Below the pieces are notes generated by a model that saw nothing but the letters and a program-made list of their open reading frames with translations, searched no databases and was not told the origin of the DNA. The position numbers and the translations under genes are program-made. From Petrolisthes cinctipes (lineage: Eukaryota; Arthropoda; Malacostraca; Decapoda; Porcellanidae), in the NCBI GenBank assembly GCA_033782935.1, contig JAWQEG010000169.1, positions 62,001-126,000 of the forward strand: a stretch of 64,000 nucleotides of DNA. The letters are read 5' to 3'. This document shows, piece after piece, positions 26,436-41,022 of this stretch; position 1 is the stretch's first letter, and every line of letters starts with the position of its first letter.

Positions 26436-29400
26436 TGACTCTGGCACCTAAAATATCGATTTTCAGCATGTTTTGGGTCTGTATCTTGAAAACATTCTAA
26501 CTAGGAGTAGGCATGTACAGATAGCTTCTAGGACCCAATAATACCGAATATCCGGGTTTTTTGAGCCTGAATTTGATATATATACGGGTACAAAAGATGC
26601 AAGCACATATCGAATTTGGACACTTAAAATATCGATTTTTATCATGTTTTGAGCGTATATTTTGAAAACATTCTAGCACTGACTAGGCATGTACAGATCG
26701 CTTCTGGGACCCAAAAATATCGAATTTTCGGGTGTTTTGAGGTTGAATTTGGGATATAAACGGGTGCAGAAGATACATACACATATTGACGTTAAGCACC
26801 TAAAATATCGATTTTCTGCATGTTTTGGGCCAGTATCTGAGTAGTCATGTAAAGATCGCTTCTGGGACCATAAAATATCGAATTTTCGGGTGTTTTGATC
26901 CTGAATTTGAGATATAAACGGGTACAGAAGATACATGCACATATCGACTTTTGGGCACCTAAAAGATCGATTTTCAGAATGTTTTGGGCCTGTATTTTGA
27001 AAATACTCTAACATGGAGTAGGCATGTACAGATAGCTTCTGGGACCCCACAATATCGAATTTTCGGGTGTTTTGTGCCTGAATTTAAAACATCGACTTTG
27101 GCACATACAATATCGATTTTTAAAATGTTTTGGGCCTATATTATGAAAATATTCTAGCACTGAGTAGGCATGTACAGATCGCTTCTGGGACCCAAAAATA
27201 CCGAATTTTCGGATGTTTTGAGCCTGAATTTGAGATATAAACGGGTACAGAAGATGCATGCATATATTGACTTTTGGCACCTAAAATATCGATTTTCAGC
27301 ATGTTTTGGGCAAGTATTATAAAAATACTCTATCAAGGAGTAGGCATGTACAGATAGCTTCTGGGACCCCACAATATCGAATTTTCGGGTGTTTTGTGCC
27401 TGAATTTGAAATATCGACTTTAGGCTCCTAAAATATCGATTTTTAGCATATTTTGGGCCTATATTTTGAAAATATTCTAGCACTGAGTAGGTATGTACAG
27501 ATCGCTTCTGGGACCCTTAAAATATTGCATTTGCGGGTGTTTTCAGCCTGAATTTAAGATATAAACGGGTACAAGAGATGCATGCACATATTGACTTTGG
27601 GCACCTAAAATATCGATTTTTTGCATGTTTTGGGCCTATATTTTGAAAATATTCTAGCACTGGGTAGGCATGTACAGATCGCTTCTGGGACCCCAAAATA
27701 TCAAATTTTCGGGTGTTTTGAGGTTGAATTTGGGATATAAACGGGTGCAGAAGATGCATACACATATTGACTTTAAGCACCGAAAATATCGATTTTATGC
27801 ATGTTTTGGGCCTGTATCTGAGTAGGTATGAAAAGATCGCTTCTGGGACCTCAAAATATCGAATTTTCGGGTGTTTTGATCCTGAATTTGAGATATAAAC
27901 AGGTACAGAAGATACATGCACATATCGACTTTTGGGCACCTAAAAGATCGATTTTCAGTATGTTTTGGGCCTGTATTTTGAAAATACTCTAACATGGAGT
28001 ATGCATGTACAGATAGTTTCTGGGACCCCACAATATCGAATTTTCGGTTGTTTTGTGCCGGAAATTGAAACATCGAGTTTGGGCACATACAATATGGATT
28101 TTTAGCATGTTTTGGGCCTATATTATGAAAATATTCTAGCACTGAGTAGGCATGTACAGATCGCTTCTGGGACCCTTAAAATATCGCATTTGCAGGTGTT
28201 TTGAGCCTGAATTTGTGATATAAACGGGTACAGAAGATGCATGCACATATTGACTTTGGACACCTAAAATATTGATTTTTACCATGTTTTGGGCCTATAT
28301 TTTGAAAATATTCTAACACTGAATAGGCATGTACAGATCGCTTCTTGGACCCCAAAACATCGAATTTTCGGGTGTTTTGAGCCTGAATTTGAGATATAAA
28401 CGGGTACAGAAGAAGCATGCACATATTGACTTTGGCACCTAAAACATCGATTTTCAGCATGTTTTGAGCTTGTATTTTGAAAATACTCTAACACGGAGTA
28501 GGCATGTACAGATCGCTTCTGGGATCCCAAAATATCGAATTTTCGGGTGTTTTGAGCCTGAATTTGAGATATCGAATTTAGGCACCTCAAATATCGATTT
28601 TCAGCATGTTTTGGGCCTATATTTTGAAAATATTCTAGCACTGAGTAGGTATGTACAGATCGCTTCTGGGACCCCCAAATATCGAGTTTTCAGGTGTTTT
28701 GAGCCTGAATTTGAGATATAAACGGGTACAGAAGATGCATGCACATATTGACTTTGGACATTTAAAATATCGATTTTTAGCATTTTTTGAGCCTATATTT
28801 TGAAAATATTTTAGCACTGAGTAGGCATGTACAGTTTGCTTCTGGAACCCCAAAATATCGAATTTTCGGGTGTTTTGAGCCTGAATTTGATATATAAACG
28901 GGTACCGAAGATGCATGCTCAGATCGGCTTTTAGGCACCTAAAAGATCGATTTTCAGAATGTTTTGTGCCTGTATTTTGAAAATACTCTAACAAGGAGTA
29001 GGCATGTACATATCGCTTCTGGGACCCCAAAATATCGAATTTTCGGGTGTTTTGTGTCTGAATTTGAGATATCGACTTTGGGCACCTAAAATATCTATTT
29101 GTAGCATGTTTTGGGACTATATTTTGAAAATATTCTAGCACTGAGTAGGCATGTACAGATCGCTTCTGGGACCCCAAAATACCGAATTTTCGGGTGTTTA
29201 GAGCGTGAATTTGAGATATAAACGGGTACAGAAGATGCATGCACATATTGAATTTGGGCACCTAAAATATCGATTTTTAGCATGTTTTGGGCCTATATTT
29301 TGAAAATATTCTAGCACTGACTAGGCATGTACAGATCGCTTTTGGGACCCCAAAATATCAAATTTTCGGGTGTTTTCAGCCTCAATTTGATATATAAACG

Positions 29401-32400
29401 GGTACAGAAGATGCATGCACATATTGACTTTGGGAACCTAAAATATCGATTTTTAGCATGTTTTGGGTCTGTATCTTGAAAACATTCTAACTAGGAGTAG
29501 GCATGTACAGATAGCTTTTAGGACCCAAAAATATCGAATTTTCGGGTGTTTTGAGGTTGAATTTGGGATATAAACGGGTGCAGAAGATGCATACACATAT
29601 TGACTTTAAGCACCTACAATATCGATTTTCTGCATGTTTTGTGCCTGTATCTCAGTAGGCATGTAAAGATCGCTGCTGGGACCCAAAAATATCGAATTTT
29701 CGGGTGTTTTGATCATGAATTTGAGATATGAACGGGTACAGAAGATACATGCACATATCGACTTTTGGGCACTTAAAAGATCGATTTTCAGTATGTTTTG
29801 GGCCTGTATTTTGAAAATACTCTAACATGGAGTAGGCATGTACAGATAGCTTCTGGGACCCCACAATAACGAATTTTCGGTTGTTTTGTGCCGGAATTTG
29901 AAACATCGACTTTTGGCACCTAAAATATTGATTTTTATCATGTTTTGGGCCTATATATTGAAAATATTCTAGCACTGAGTAGGCATGTACAGATCGCTTC
30001 TGGGACCCCAAAATATCGATCTTTCGGGTGTTTTGAGCCTGAATTTGAGATATAAACGGGTACAGAAGAAGCATGCACATATTGACTTTGGCACCTAAAA
30101 TATCGATTTTCAGTATGTTTTGAGCCTGTATTTTGAAAATACTCTAACACGGAGTAGGCATGTACAGATCGCTTCTGGGACCCCAAAATATCGAATTTTC
30201 GGGTGTTTTGAGCCTGAATTTGAGATATCGACTTTAGGCACCTCAAATATTAATTTTCAGCATGTTTTGGGCATATATTTTGAAAATATTCTAGCACTGA
30301 GTAGGTATGTACAGATCGCTTCTGGGACCCCAAAATATCGCATTTGCGGGTGTTTTGAGCCTGAATTTGAGATATAAACGGGTACAGAAGATGCATTCAC
30401 ATATTGACTTGGAACATTTAAAATATCGATTATTAGCATGTTTTGAGCCGATATTTTGAAAATATTCTAGCACTGAGTAGGCATGTACAGTTTACTTCTG
30501 TTACCCCAAAATATCGAATTTTCGGGTGTTTTGAGCCTGAATTTGAGATATAAACGGGTACAGAAGATGCATGCACATATTGATTGTTGGCACCTAAAAT
30601 ATCGATTTTCAGCATGTTTTTTGGCCTGTATTTTGAAAATACTTTAACACGGAGTAGGCATGTACAGATCGCTTCTGGGACCCCAAAATATCGAATTTTC
30701 GGGTGTTTTGAGCCTGAATTTGAGATATAGACGGGTACAGAAGATGCATGCACATATCGACTTATGGGCACATAAAAGATCGATTTTCAGTATGTTTTGG
30801 GCCTGTATTTTGAAAATACTCTAACACGGACTAGGCATGTACAGATCGCTTCTGGGACCCAAACATATCTAATTTTCGGGTGTTTTGTGCCTGAATTTAA
30901 GATAACGACTTTGGGCACCTAAAATATCGATTTTCAGCATGTTTTGGGCCTATATTTTGAAAATATTCTAGCACTGAGTAGGTATGTACAGATCGCTTCT
31001 GGGACCACAAAATATCGAATTTTCGGGTGTTTTGAGCCAGAATTTGAGATATAAACGGGTACAGAAGATGCATGCACATATTGACTTTGGGCACCTAAAA
31101 TATCGATTTTGAGCATGTTTTGGGTCTGTATCTTGAAAACATTCTAACTAGGAGTAGGCATGAACAGATAGCTTCTAGGACCCAAAAATACCGAATTTTC
31201 GGGTGTTTTGAGCCTGAATTTGAGATATAAACTGGTACAGAAGATGCATGCACCTATCGACTTTGAACACTTAAAATATCGATTTTTAGCATGTTATGAG
31301 CCTATATTTTGAAAACATTCTAGCACTGAGTAGGCATGTACAGATCGCTTCTAGGACCTAAAATTATCGAATTTTCGGGTGTTTTGAGGTTGAATTTGGG
31401 ATATAAACGGGTGCAGAAGATGCATACACATATTGACTTTGGGCACCTAAAATATCGATTTTCAGCATGTTTTGGGCCTGTACCTGAGTAGGCATGTACA
31501 GATCGCTTCTGGGACCCCAAAAATTTTCGGGTGTTTTAAGCCTGAATTTGAGATATAAACGGGTACAGAAGATGCATGCACATATCGACTTTTGGGCACA
31601 TAAACGATCGATTTTCACTATGTTTGGGCCTGTATTTTGAAAATGCTCTAACACAGAGTAGGCATGTACAGATCTCTTCTGGGACCCAAAATATCGAATT
31701 TTCGGGTGTTTTGTGCCTGAATTTGAAATATCGACTTTGGGCACCTAAAAACATCGAGTTTTAGCATGTTTTGCGCCTATATTATGAAAATATTCTAGCA
31801 CTAAGTAGGCATGTACAGATCGCTTCTGGGACCCAAAAATCCCGAATTTTCGGGTGTTTTGAGGTTGAATTTGAGATATAAACGGGTACAGAAGATGCAT
31901 GCACATATTGACTTTTGGCACCTAAAATATCGATTTTCAGCATGTTTTGGGCCTGAATTATAAAAATACTCTAAAAAGGAGTAGGCATGTACATATCGCT
32001 TCTGGGACCCCAAAACATTGAATTTTCGTGTGTTTTGTGCCTGAATTTGAAATATCGACTTTGGGCTCCTAAAATATCGATTTTTAGCATGTTTTAGGCC
32101 TATATTTTGAAAATATTCTAGCACTGAGTAGGCATGTACAGATCGCTTCTCTGACCCCAAAATATCGAATTTTCGTGTGATTTGAGACTGAATTTGAGAT
32201 ATAAACGGGTACAGAAGATATATGTACATATTGACTTTTGGCACCTAAAATATCGATTTTCAGCATGTTTTGGGCCTGTAATTTGAAAATACTCTAACAC
32301 GGAGTAGGCATGTACAGATCGCTTTTGGGACCCCAAAATATCGAATTTTCGGGTGTTTTCAGCCTGAATTTGATATATAAACGGGTAAAGAAGATGCATG

Positions 32401-32451
32401 CATATATCGAGTTTTTGGCATATAAAAGATCGATTTTCAGTATGTTTGGGG
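26436..32451. repeat. Irregular satellite block, source or relative of later mosaic blocks
   Basis: Units of all three length classes occur without a stable HOR period. Two parts have close relatives downstream: about 27,776-29,170 matches 35,215-36,600, and about 30,005-30,740 matches 36,600-37,335. A 6-bp deletion in a core (CCCCAAAAATTTTCGGG near 31,516) is private. I see no gene, RNA or mobile element. Confidence 0.88.
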
Positions 32452-33420
32452 CCTGTATTTTGAAAATACTCTAACACGGACTAGGCATGTACAAATCGCT
32501 TCTGGGACCCAAAAATATCTATTTTTCGGATGTTTTTTGCCTGAATTTGAGATATCGACTTTGGGCACGTAAAATATCGATTTTTAGCATGTTTTGGGCC
32601 AATATCTTGAAAATATTCTAGCACTGAGTAGGCATGTACAGATCGCTTCTGGGACCCCAAAATATCGAATTTTCTGGTGTTTTGAGCCTGAATTTGAGAT
32701 ATAAACGGGTACAGAAGATGCATGCACATATTGACTTTGGCACCTAAAATATCGATTTTTAGCATGTTTTAGGCCTGTATTTTGAAAAAACTCTAACACG
32801 GAGTAGGCATGTACAGATCGCTTCTGGGACCCCAAAATATCGAACTTTCGGGTGTTTTTGGGCCTGAATTTGAGATATCAACTTTGGGCCCCTAAAATAT
32901 CGATTTTCAGCATGTTTTGGGCCTATATTTTGAAAATATTCTAGAACTGAGTAGGTATGTACAGATCGCTACTGGGACCCCAAAATATCGAATTTTCGGG
33001 TGTTTTGAGCCTGAATTTGATATATAAACGGGTACAGAAGATGCATGCACATATTGACTTTGGGAACCTAAAATATCGATTTTGAGCATGTTTTGGGTCT
33101 GTATCTTGAAAACATTCTAACTAGGAGTAGGCATGTACAGATAGCTTCTAGGACCGAAAAATACCGAATTTTCGGGTGTTTTGAGCCTGAATTGGAGATA
33201 TAAACGGGTACAGAAGATGCATGAACATATCGACTTTGGACACTTAAAATATCGATTTTTAGCATGTTTTAAACGTATATTTTGAAAACATTCTAGCACT
33301 GAGTAGGCATGTACAGATCGCTTCTGGGACCCAAAAATATCGAATTTTCGGGTGTTTTGAGGTTGAATTTGGGATATAAACGGGTGCAGAAGATGCATAC
33401 ACATATTGACTTTAAGCACC
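32452..33420. repeat. ~970-bp block, copy 1 (repeated 1800 bp downstream)
   Basis: This block matches 34,252-35,220 at an offset of exactly 1800 bp. Shared rare variants include TATCTATTTTTCGGATG, CGAACTTTCGGG and CTAGAACTGAGTAGG. Few substitutions separate the copies. Confidence 0.9.
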
Positions 33421-34251
33421 TAAAATATCGATTTTCAGCATGTTTTGGGCCTGTATCTGAATAGGCATGTAAAGATCGCATCTGGGACCCCAAAATATCG
33501 AATTTTCAGGTGTTTTGAGCCTGAATTTGAGATATAAACGGGTACAGAAGATACATGCACATATCGACTTTTGAGCACCTAACAGATCAATTTTCAGTAT
33601 GTTTTGGGCCTGTATTCTGAAAATACTCTAACATGGAGTAGGCATGTACAGATCGCTTCTGGGACCCCACATTATCGAATTTTCGGGTGTTTTGTGCCTG
33701 AATTTGAAATATCGACTTTGGGCACATACAATATCGATTTTTAGCATGTTTTGGGCCTATATTATGAAAATATTCTAGCACTGAGTAGGCATGTACAGAT
33801 CGCTTCTGGGACCCCAAAATATCGAATTTTCGGGTGTTTTAAGCCTGAATTTGAGATATAAACGGATACAGAAGATGCATGAACATATTGACTTTAGCAC
33901 CTAAAAAATCGATTTTCAGCATGTTTTGGGCCAGTATTTTGAAAATACTCCAACACGGAGTAGGCATGTACAGATCGCTTCTGGGACCCCAAAATATCGT
34001 GTTTTCGGGTGTTTTGTGCCTGAATTTGAGATATCCACTTTAGGCACCTAAAATTTCGATTTTCAGAATGTTTTGGGCCTATATTTTGAAAATATTCTAG
34101 CACTAAGTAGGTATGTACAGATCGCTACTGGGACCCCAAAATATCGAATTTTCGGGTGTTTGAGCCTGAATTTGAGATATAAGCGGGTAAAGAAGATGCA
34201 TGCACATATTGACTTTTGAACCTAAAATATCGATTTTGAGCATGTTTTGGG
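33421..34251. repeat. Satellite between the two 970-bp blocks
   Basis: About 830 bp of long, short and 158-bp units complete the 1800-bp period. The part near 33,600-33,850 resembles units of the homogeneous HOR array (CCCCACATTATCG, GGGCACATACAATATCG). Nothing else is present. Confidence 0.85.
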
Positions 34252-35220
34252 TCTGTATTTTGAAAATACTCTAACACGGACTAGGCATGTACAAATCGCT
34301 TCTGGGACCCAAAAATATCTATTTTTCGGATGTTTTTAGCCTGAATTTGAGATATCGACTTTGGGCACGTAAAATATCGATTTTTAGCATGTTTTGGGCC
34401 AATATCTTGAAAATATTCTAGCACTGAGTAGGCATGTACAGATCGCTTCTGGGACCCCAAAATATCGAATTTTCTGGTGTTTTGAGCCTGAATTTGAGAT
34501 ATAAACGGGTACAGAAGATGCATGCACATATTGACTTTGGCACCTAAAATATCGATTTTTAGCATGTTTTAGGCCTGTATTTTGAAAATACTCTAACACG
34601 GAGTAGGCATGTACAGATCACTTCTGGGACCCCAAAATATCGAACTTTCGGGTGTTTTTGGGCCTGAATTTGAGATATCAACTTTGGGCACCTAAAATAT
34701 CGATTTTCAGCATGTTTTGGGCCTATATTTTGAAAATATTCTAGAACTGAGTAGGTATGTACAGATCGCTACTGGGATCCCTAAATATCGAATTTTCGGG
34801 TGTTTTGAGCCTGAATTTGATATATAAACGGGTACAGAAGATGCATGCACATATTGACTTTGGGAACCTAAAATATCGATTTTGAGCATGTTTTGGGTCT
34901 GTATCTTGAAAACATTCTAACTAGGAGTAGGCATGTACAGATAGATTCTAGGACCGAAAAATACCGAATTTTCGGGTGTTTTGAGCCTGAATTGGAGATA
35001 TAAACGGGTACAGAAGATGCATGAACATATCGACTTTGGACACTTAAAATATCGATTTTTAGCATGTTTTAAACGTATATTTTGAAAACATTCTAGCACT
35101 GAGTAGGCATGTACAGATCGCTTCTGGGACCCAAAAATATCGAATTTTCGGGTGTTTTGAGGTTGAATTTGGGATATAAACGGGTGCAGAAGATGCATAC
35201 ACATATTGACTTTAAGCACC
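34252..35220. repeat. ~970-bp block, copy 2
   Basis: This is the second copy of the 32,452-33,420 block. Agreement ends near 35,215 at AAGCACC: copy 1 continues CTAAAATATCG, whereas this copy continues CGAAAATATCGATTTTATG, the sequence found at about 27,780. The end of this block is thus a recombination junction between two HOR lineages. Confidence 0.9.
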
Positions 35221-36600
35221 GAAAATATCGATTTTATGCATGTTTTGGGCCTGTAACTGAGTAGGCATGAAAAGATCGCTTCTGGGACCCCAAAATATCG
35301 AATTTTCGGGTGTTTTGATCCTGAATTTGAGATATAAACGGGTACAGAAGATACATGCACATATCGACTTTTGGGCACCTAAAAGATCGATTTTCAGTAT
35401 GTTTTGGGCCTGTATTTTGAAAATACTCTAACATGGAGTATGCATGTACAGATAGTTTCTGGGACCCCACAATATCGAATTTTCGGTTGTTTTGTGCCGG
35501 AAATTGAAACATCGACTTTGGGCACATACAACATCGATTTTTAGCATGTTTTGGGCCTATATTATGAAAATATTCTAGCACTGAGTAGGCATGTACAGAT
35601 CGCTTCTGGGACCCTTAAAATATCGCATTTGCAGGTGTTTTGAGCCTGAGTTTGAGATATAAACGGGTACAGAAGATGCATGCACATATTGACTTTGGGC
35701 ACCTAAAATATTGATTTTTAGCATGTTTTGGGCCTATATTTTGAAAATATTCTAGCACTGAATAGGCATGTACAGATCGCTTCTTGGACCCCAAAACATC
35801 GAATTTTCGGGTGTTTTGAGCCTGAATTTGAGATATAAACGGGTACAGAAGAAGCATGCACATATTGACTTTGGCACCTAAAACATCGATTTTCAGCATG
35901 TTTTGAGCTTGTATTTTGAAAATACTCTAACACGGAGTAGGCATGTACAGATCGCTTCTGGGATCCCAAAATATCGAATTTTCGGTGTTTTGAGCCTGAA
36001 TTTGAGATATCGACTTTAGGCACCTCAAATATCGATTTTCAGCATGTTTTGGGCCTATATTTTGACAATATTCTAGCACTAAGTAGGTATGTACAGATCG
36101 CTTCTGGGACCCCCAAATATCGAGTTTTCAGGTGTTTTGAGCCTGAATTTGAGATATAAACGGGTACAGAAGATGCATGCACTTTGGACATTTAAAATAT
36201 CGATTTTTAGCATGTTTTGAGCCTATATTTTGAAAATATTTTAGCACTGTGTAGGCATGTACAGTTTGCTTCTGGAACCCCAAAATATCGAATTTTCGGG
36301 TGTTTTGAGCCTGAATTTGATATATAAACGGGTACCGAAGATGCATGCTCAGATCGGCTTTTGGGCACCTAAAAGATAGATTTTCAGAATGTTTTGTGCC
36401 TGTATTTTGAAAATACTCTAACAAGGAGTAGGCATGTACATATCGCTTCTGGGACCCCAAAATATCGAATTTTCGGGTGTTTTGTGTCTGAATTTGAGAT
36501 ATCGAATTTGGGCACCTAAAATATCTATTTGTAGCATGTTTTGGGCCTATATTTTGAAAATATTCTAGCACTGAGTAGGCATGTACAGATCGCTTCTGGG
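35215..36600. repeat. Mosaic block related to 27,776-29,170
   Basis: It matches the upstream block at an offset of 7439 bp, falling to about 7430 bp after a roughly 10-bp loss near 36,178 (TGCATGCACTTTGGACA). Shared rare variants are CCCTTAAAATATCGCATTTGC, CCCCAAAACATCGAATTTTC, AGAAGAAGCATGC and GGACCCCCAAATATCGAG. Confidence 0.88.
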
Positions 36601-37335
36601 ACCCCAAAATATCGATCTTTCGGGTGTTTTGAGCCTGAATTTGAGATATAAACGGGTACAGAAGAAGCATGCACATATTGACTTTGGCACCTAAAATATC
36701 GATTTTCAGTATGTTTTGAGCCTGTATTTTAAAAATACTCTAACACGGAGTAGGCATGTACAGATCGCTTCTGGGACCCCAAAATATGGAATTTTCGGGT
36801 GTTTTGAGTCTGAATTTGAGATATCGACTTTAGGCACCTCAAATATCGATTTTCAGCATGTTTTGGACCTATATTTTGAAAATATTCTAGCACTGAGTAG
36901 GTATGTACAGATCGCTTCTGGGACCCCAAAATATCGCATTTGCGGGTGTTTTGAGCCTGAATTTGAGATATAAACGGGTACAGAAGATGCATTCACATAT
37001 TGACTTGGAACATTTAAAATATCGATTATTAGCATGTTTTGAGCCTATATTTTGAAAATATTCTAGCACTGAGTAGGCATGTACAGTTTACTTCTGTTAC
37101 CCCAAAATATCGAATTTTCGGGTGTTTTGAGCCTTAATTTGAGATATAAACGGGTACAGAAGATGCATGCACATATTGATTGTTGGCACCTAAAATATCG
37201 ATTTTCATCATGTTTTTTGGACTGTATTTTGAAAATACTCTAACACGGAGTAGGCATGTACAGATCGCTTCTGGGACCCCAAAATATCGAATTTTCGGGG
37301 GTTTTGAGCCTGAATTTGAGATATAAACGGGTACA
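36600..37335. repeat. Mosaic block related to 30,005-30,740
   Basis: At about 36,600 the offset to the upstream relative changes abruptly from about 7430 to 6596 bp. Shared rare variants are ATCGATCTTTCGGG, GACTTGGAACATTTAAAATATCG and CAGTTTACTTCTGTTACCCC. About 840 bp present upstream (29,170-30,005) are skipped. Confidence 0.88.
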
Positions 37336-37960
37336 GAAGATGCATGCACAGATCGGCTTTTGGGCACCTAAAAGATCGATTTTCAGAATGTTTTGTGCCT
37401 GTATTTTTAAAATACTCTAACAAGGAGTAAGCATGTACATATCGCTTCTGGGACCCAGAAATATCGAATTTTCGAGTGTTTTGTGTCTGAATTTGAGATA
37501 TCGACTTTGGGCACCTAAAATATCTATTTTTAGCATGTTTTGGGCCTATATTTTGAAAATATTCTAGCACTGAGTAGGCATGTACAGATCGCTTCTGGGA
37601 CCCCAAAATATCGAATTTTCGGGTGTTTAGAGCGTGAATTTGAGATATAAACGGGTACAGAAGATGCATGCACATATTGAATTACGGCACCTAAAATATC
37701 GATTTTTAGCATGTTTTGGGCTTATATTTTGAAAATATTCTAGCACTGAGTAGGCATGTACAGATCGCTTTTGGGACCCCAAAATATCGAATTTTCGGGT
37801 GTTTTCAGCCTGAATTTGATATATAAACGGGTACAGAAGATTCATGCACATATTAACTTTGTTAACCTAAAATATCGATTTTGAGCTTGTTTTGGGTCTG
37901 TATCTTGAAAACATTTTAACTAGGAGTAGGCATGTACAGATAGCTTTTAGGACCCAAAAA
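37335..37960. repeat. Mosaic block related to 28,910-29,530
   Basis: The offset changes again, to about 8427 bp. Shared rare variants are CAGATCGGCTTTTGGGCACC with CAGAATGTTTTGTGCC, and GTTTAGAGCGTGAATTTG. The order of blocks here therefore differs from the order upstream. Confidence 0.82.
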
Positions 37961-39060
37961 AACCAAATTTTCGGGTGTTTTGAGCCTGAATTTGAGATAT
38001 AAACAGGTACAGAAAATTCATGCACATATCGACTTTGGACACTTAAAATATCGATTTTTAGCATGTTTTGAGCGTATATTTTGAAAACATTCTAGCACTG
38101 ATTAGGCATGTACAGATCGCTTCTGGGACCCAAAAATATCGAATTTTCGGGTGTTTTGAGGTTGAATTTGGGATATAAACGGGTGCAGAAGATGGATACA
38201 CATATTGACTTTAAGCACCTAAAATAAAGATTTTCAGCATGTTTTGGGCTTCTATCTGACTAGGCATGTAAAGATCGCTTCTGGGACCACAAAATATCGA
38301 ATTTTCGGGTGTTTTGATCCTGAATTTGATATATAAACGGGTACAGAAGATACATGCACATATCGACTTTTGGTCGCCTAAAAGATCGATTTTCAGTATG
38401 TTTTGGGCCTGTATTTTGAAAATACTCTAACATGGAGTAGGCATGTACAGATCGCTTCTGGGACCCCACAATATCAAATTTTCGGGTGTTTTGTGCCTGA
38501 ATTTGAAATATCGACTTTGGGCACATACAATATCGATTTTTAGCATGTTTTGGGCCTATATTATGAAAATATTCTAGCACTGAGTAGGCATGTACAGATC
38601 GCTTCTGGGACCATAAAATACCGAATTTTCGGGTGTTTTGAGCCTGAATTTGAGATATAAACGGGTACAGAAGATGCATGCACAGATCGGCTTTTGGGCA
38701 CCTAAAAGATCGATTTTTAGCATGTTTTGGGCCTGTATTATAAAAATACTCTAACGAGGAGTAGGCATGTACATATCGCTTCTGGGACCCCAAAACATTG
38801 AAATTTCGTGTGTTTTGTACCTGAATTTGAAATATCGACTTTGGGCTCCTAAAATATCGATTTTTAGCATGTTTTGGGCCTATATTTTGAAAATATTCTA
38901 GCACTGAGTAGGCATGTACAGATCGCTTCTGGGACCCCAAAATATCACATTTGTGGGTGTTTTGAGCCTGAATTTGAGATATAAACGGGTACAGAAGATG
39001 CATGCACATATTGACTTTGGGCACCTAAAATATCGACTTTTAGCATGTTTTGGGCCTATA
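37960..39060. repeat. End of the left subfamily
   Basis: The last 158-bp unit (junction CTATCTGACTAGGCATG near 38,260) and the last left-type short units lie here. The reverse strand is open for 254 codons at 38,260-39,024, which I treat as a property of the repeat. No other feature is seen. Confidence 0.85.
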
Positions 39061-41022
39061 TTTTGAAAATTATCTAGAACTGAGTAGGTATGTACAGATC
39101 GCTTTTAGGACCCCAAAATATCGAATTTTCGGGTGTTTTGAGCCTGAATTTGAGATATAAACGAGTGTAGAAGATGCATGCACATATTGACTTTGGGAAT
39201 CTAAAATATCGATTTTCAGTATGTTTTTTGCCTGTATTTTGAAACACGGAGTAGACATGTACAGATCGTTTCTGGGACCCCAAAATATCGAATTTTCGGG
39301 TGTTTTGATCCTGAATTTGAGATATAAACGGGTACTGAAGATACATGCACATATCGAATTTTGGGCACATAAAACATCGATTTTGAGCATGTATTGGGCC
39401 TGTATTTTGAAAATACTGTAACACGGAGTAGGCATGTACAGATCGCTTCTGGGACCCCAAAATATCGAATTTTCGGGTGTTTTGGGCCTGAATTTGAGAT
39501 ATCGCCTTTACGCACCTAAAATATCGATTTTTAGCATGTTTTGAGCTTTTATTTTGAAAATATTCTAGCACTGAGTAGGCATCTACAGATCGCTTCTGGG
39601 ACCCCAAAATATCGAATTTTCGGGTGTTTTGAGCTTGAATTTGAGATATAAACGAGTACAGAAAATGCATGCACATATCGACTTTTGGGCACCTAAAATA
39701 TCGATTTTGAGCATGTTTTGAGCCTATATTTTGAAAACATTCTAGCACTACGTAGGCATGTACAGATCGCTTCTGGGACCCAAAAATATCGAATTTTCGG
39801 GTGTTTAGGGCCAGAATTTGAGATATAAACGGGTACAGAAGATACATGCACATATTGACTCTGGACATCTAAAATATCGATTTTCAGCATGTTTTGGGCA
39901 TGTATTTTGAAAATACTCTAACACGGAGTAGGCATGTACAGATCGCTTTTGGGACCCCAAAATATCGAATTTTCGGGTGTTTTGGGCCTTAATTTGAGAT
40001 ATCGACTTTTTGGCACCTAAAATATCGATTTTTAGCATGTTTGAGCCTATATTTTGTAAATATTCTAGCACTGAGTAGGCAGGTACAGATCGCTTCTGGG
40101 ACCCCAAAATATCGAATTTTCGGGTGTTTTGAGCCTGAATTTGAGATATAAACGAGTACAGAAGATGCATGCACATATCGCCTTTACGCACCTAAAATAT
40201 CGATTTTTAGCATGTTTTGAGCCTATATTTTGAAAACATTCAAGCACTGAGTAGGCATGTACAGATCGCTTCTGGGACCCAAAAATATCGAATTTTCGGG
40301 TGTTTTGAGCCTGAATTTGAGATATAAACGGGTACTGAAGATGCATGCACATATCGAATTTTGGGCACATAAAACATCGATTTTGAGCATGTTTTGGGCC
40401 TGTATTTTGAAAATACTGTAACACGGAGTAGGCATGTACAGATCGCTTCTGGGACCCCAAAATATCGAATTTTCGGGTGTTTTGGGCCTGAATTTGAGAT
40501 ATCGCCTTTACGCACCTAAAATATCGATTTTTAGCATGTTTTGAGTCTATATTTTGAAAACATTCTAGCACTGAGTAGGCATGTACAGATCGCTTCTGGG
40601 ACCCCAAAATATCGAATTTTCGGGTGTTTTGAGCCTGAATTTCAGATATAAACGAGTACAGAAGATGCATGCACATATCGACTTTTGGGCACCTAAAAGA
40701 TCGATTTTCAGTATGTTCTTAACCTGTATTTTGAAACACGGAGTAGGCATGTACAGATCGCTTCTGGGACCCCAAAATATCGAATTTTCGGGTGTTTTGA
40801 GCATGAATTTGAGATATAAACTGGTACTGAAGATGCATGCACATATTGACTCTGGGCATCTAAAATATCGATTTTCAGCATGTTTTGGGGATGTATTTTG
40901 AAAATACTTTAACACGGAGTAGGCATGTACCGATCGCTTCTGGGACCCCAAAATATCGAATTTTCGGGTGTTTTGGGCCTTAATTTGAGATATCGACTTT
41001 TTGGCACCTAAAATATCTATTT

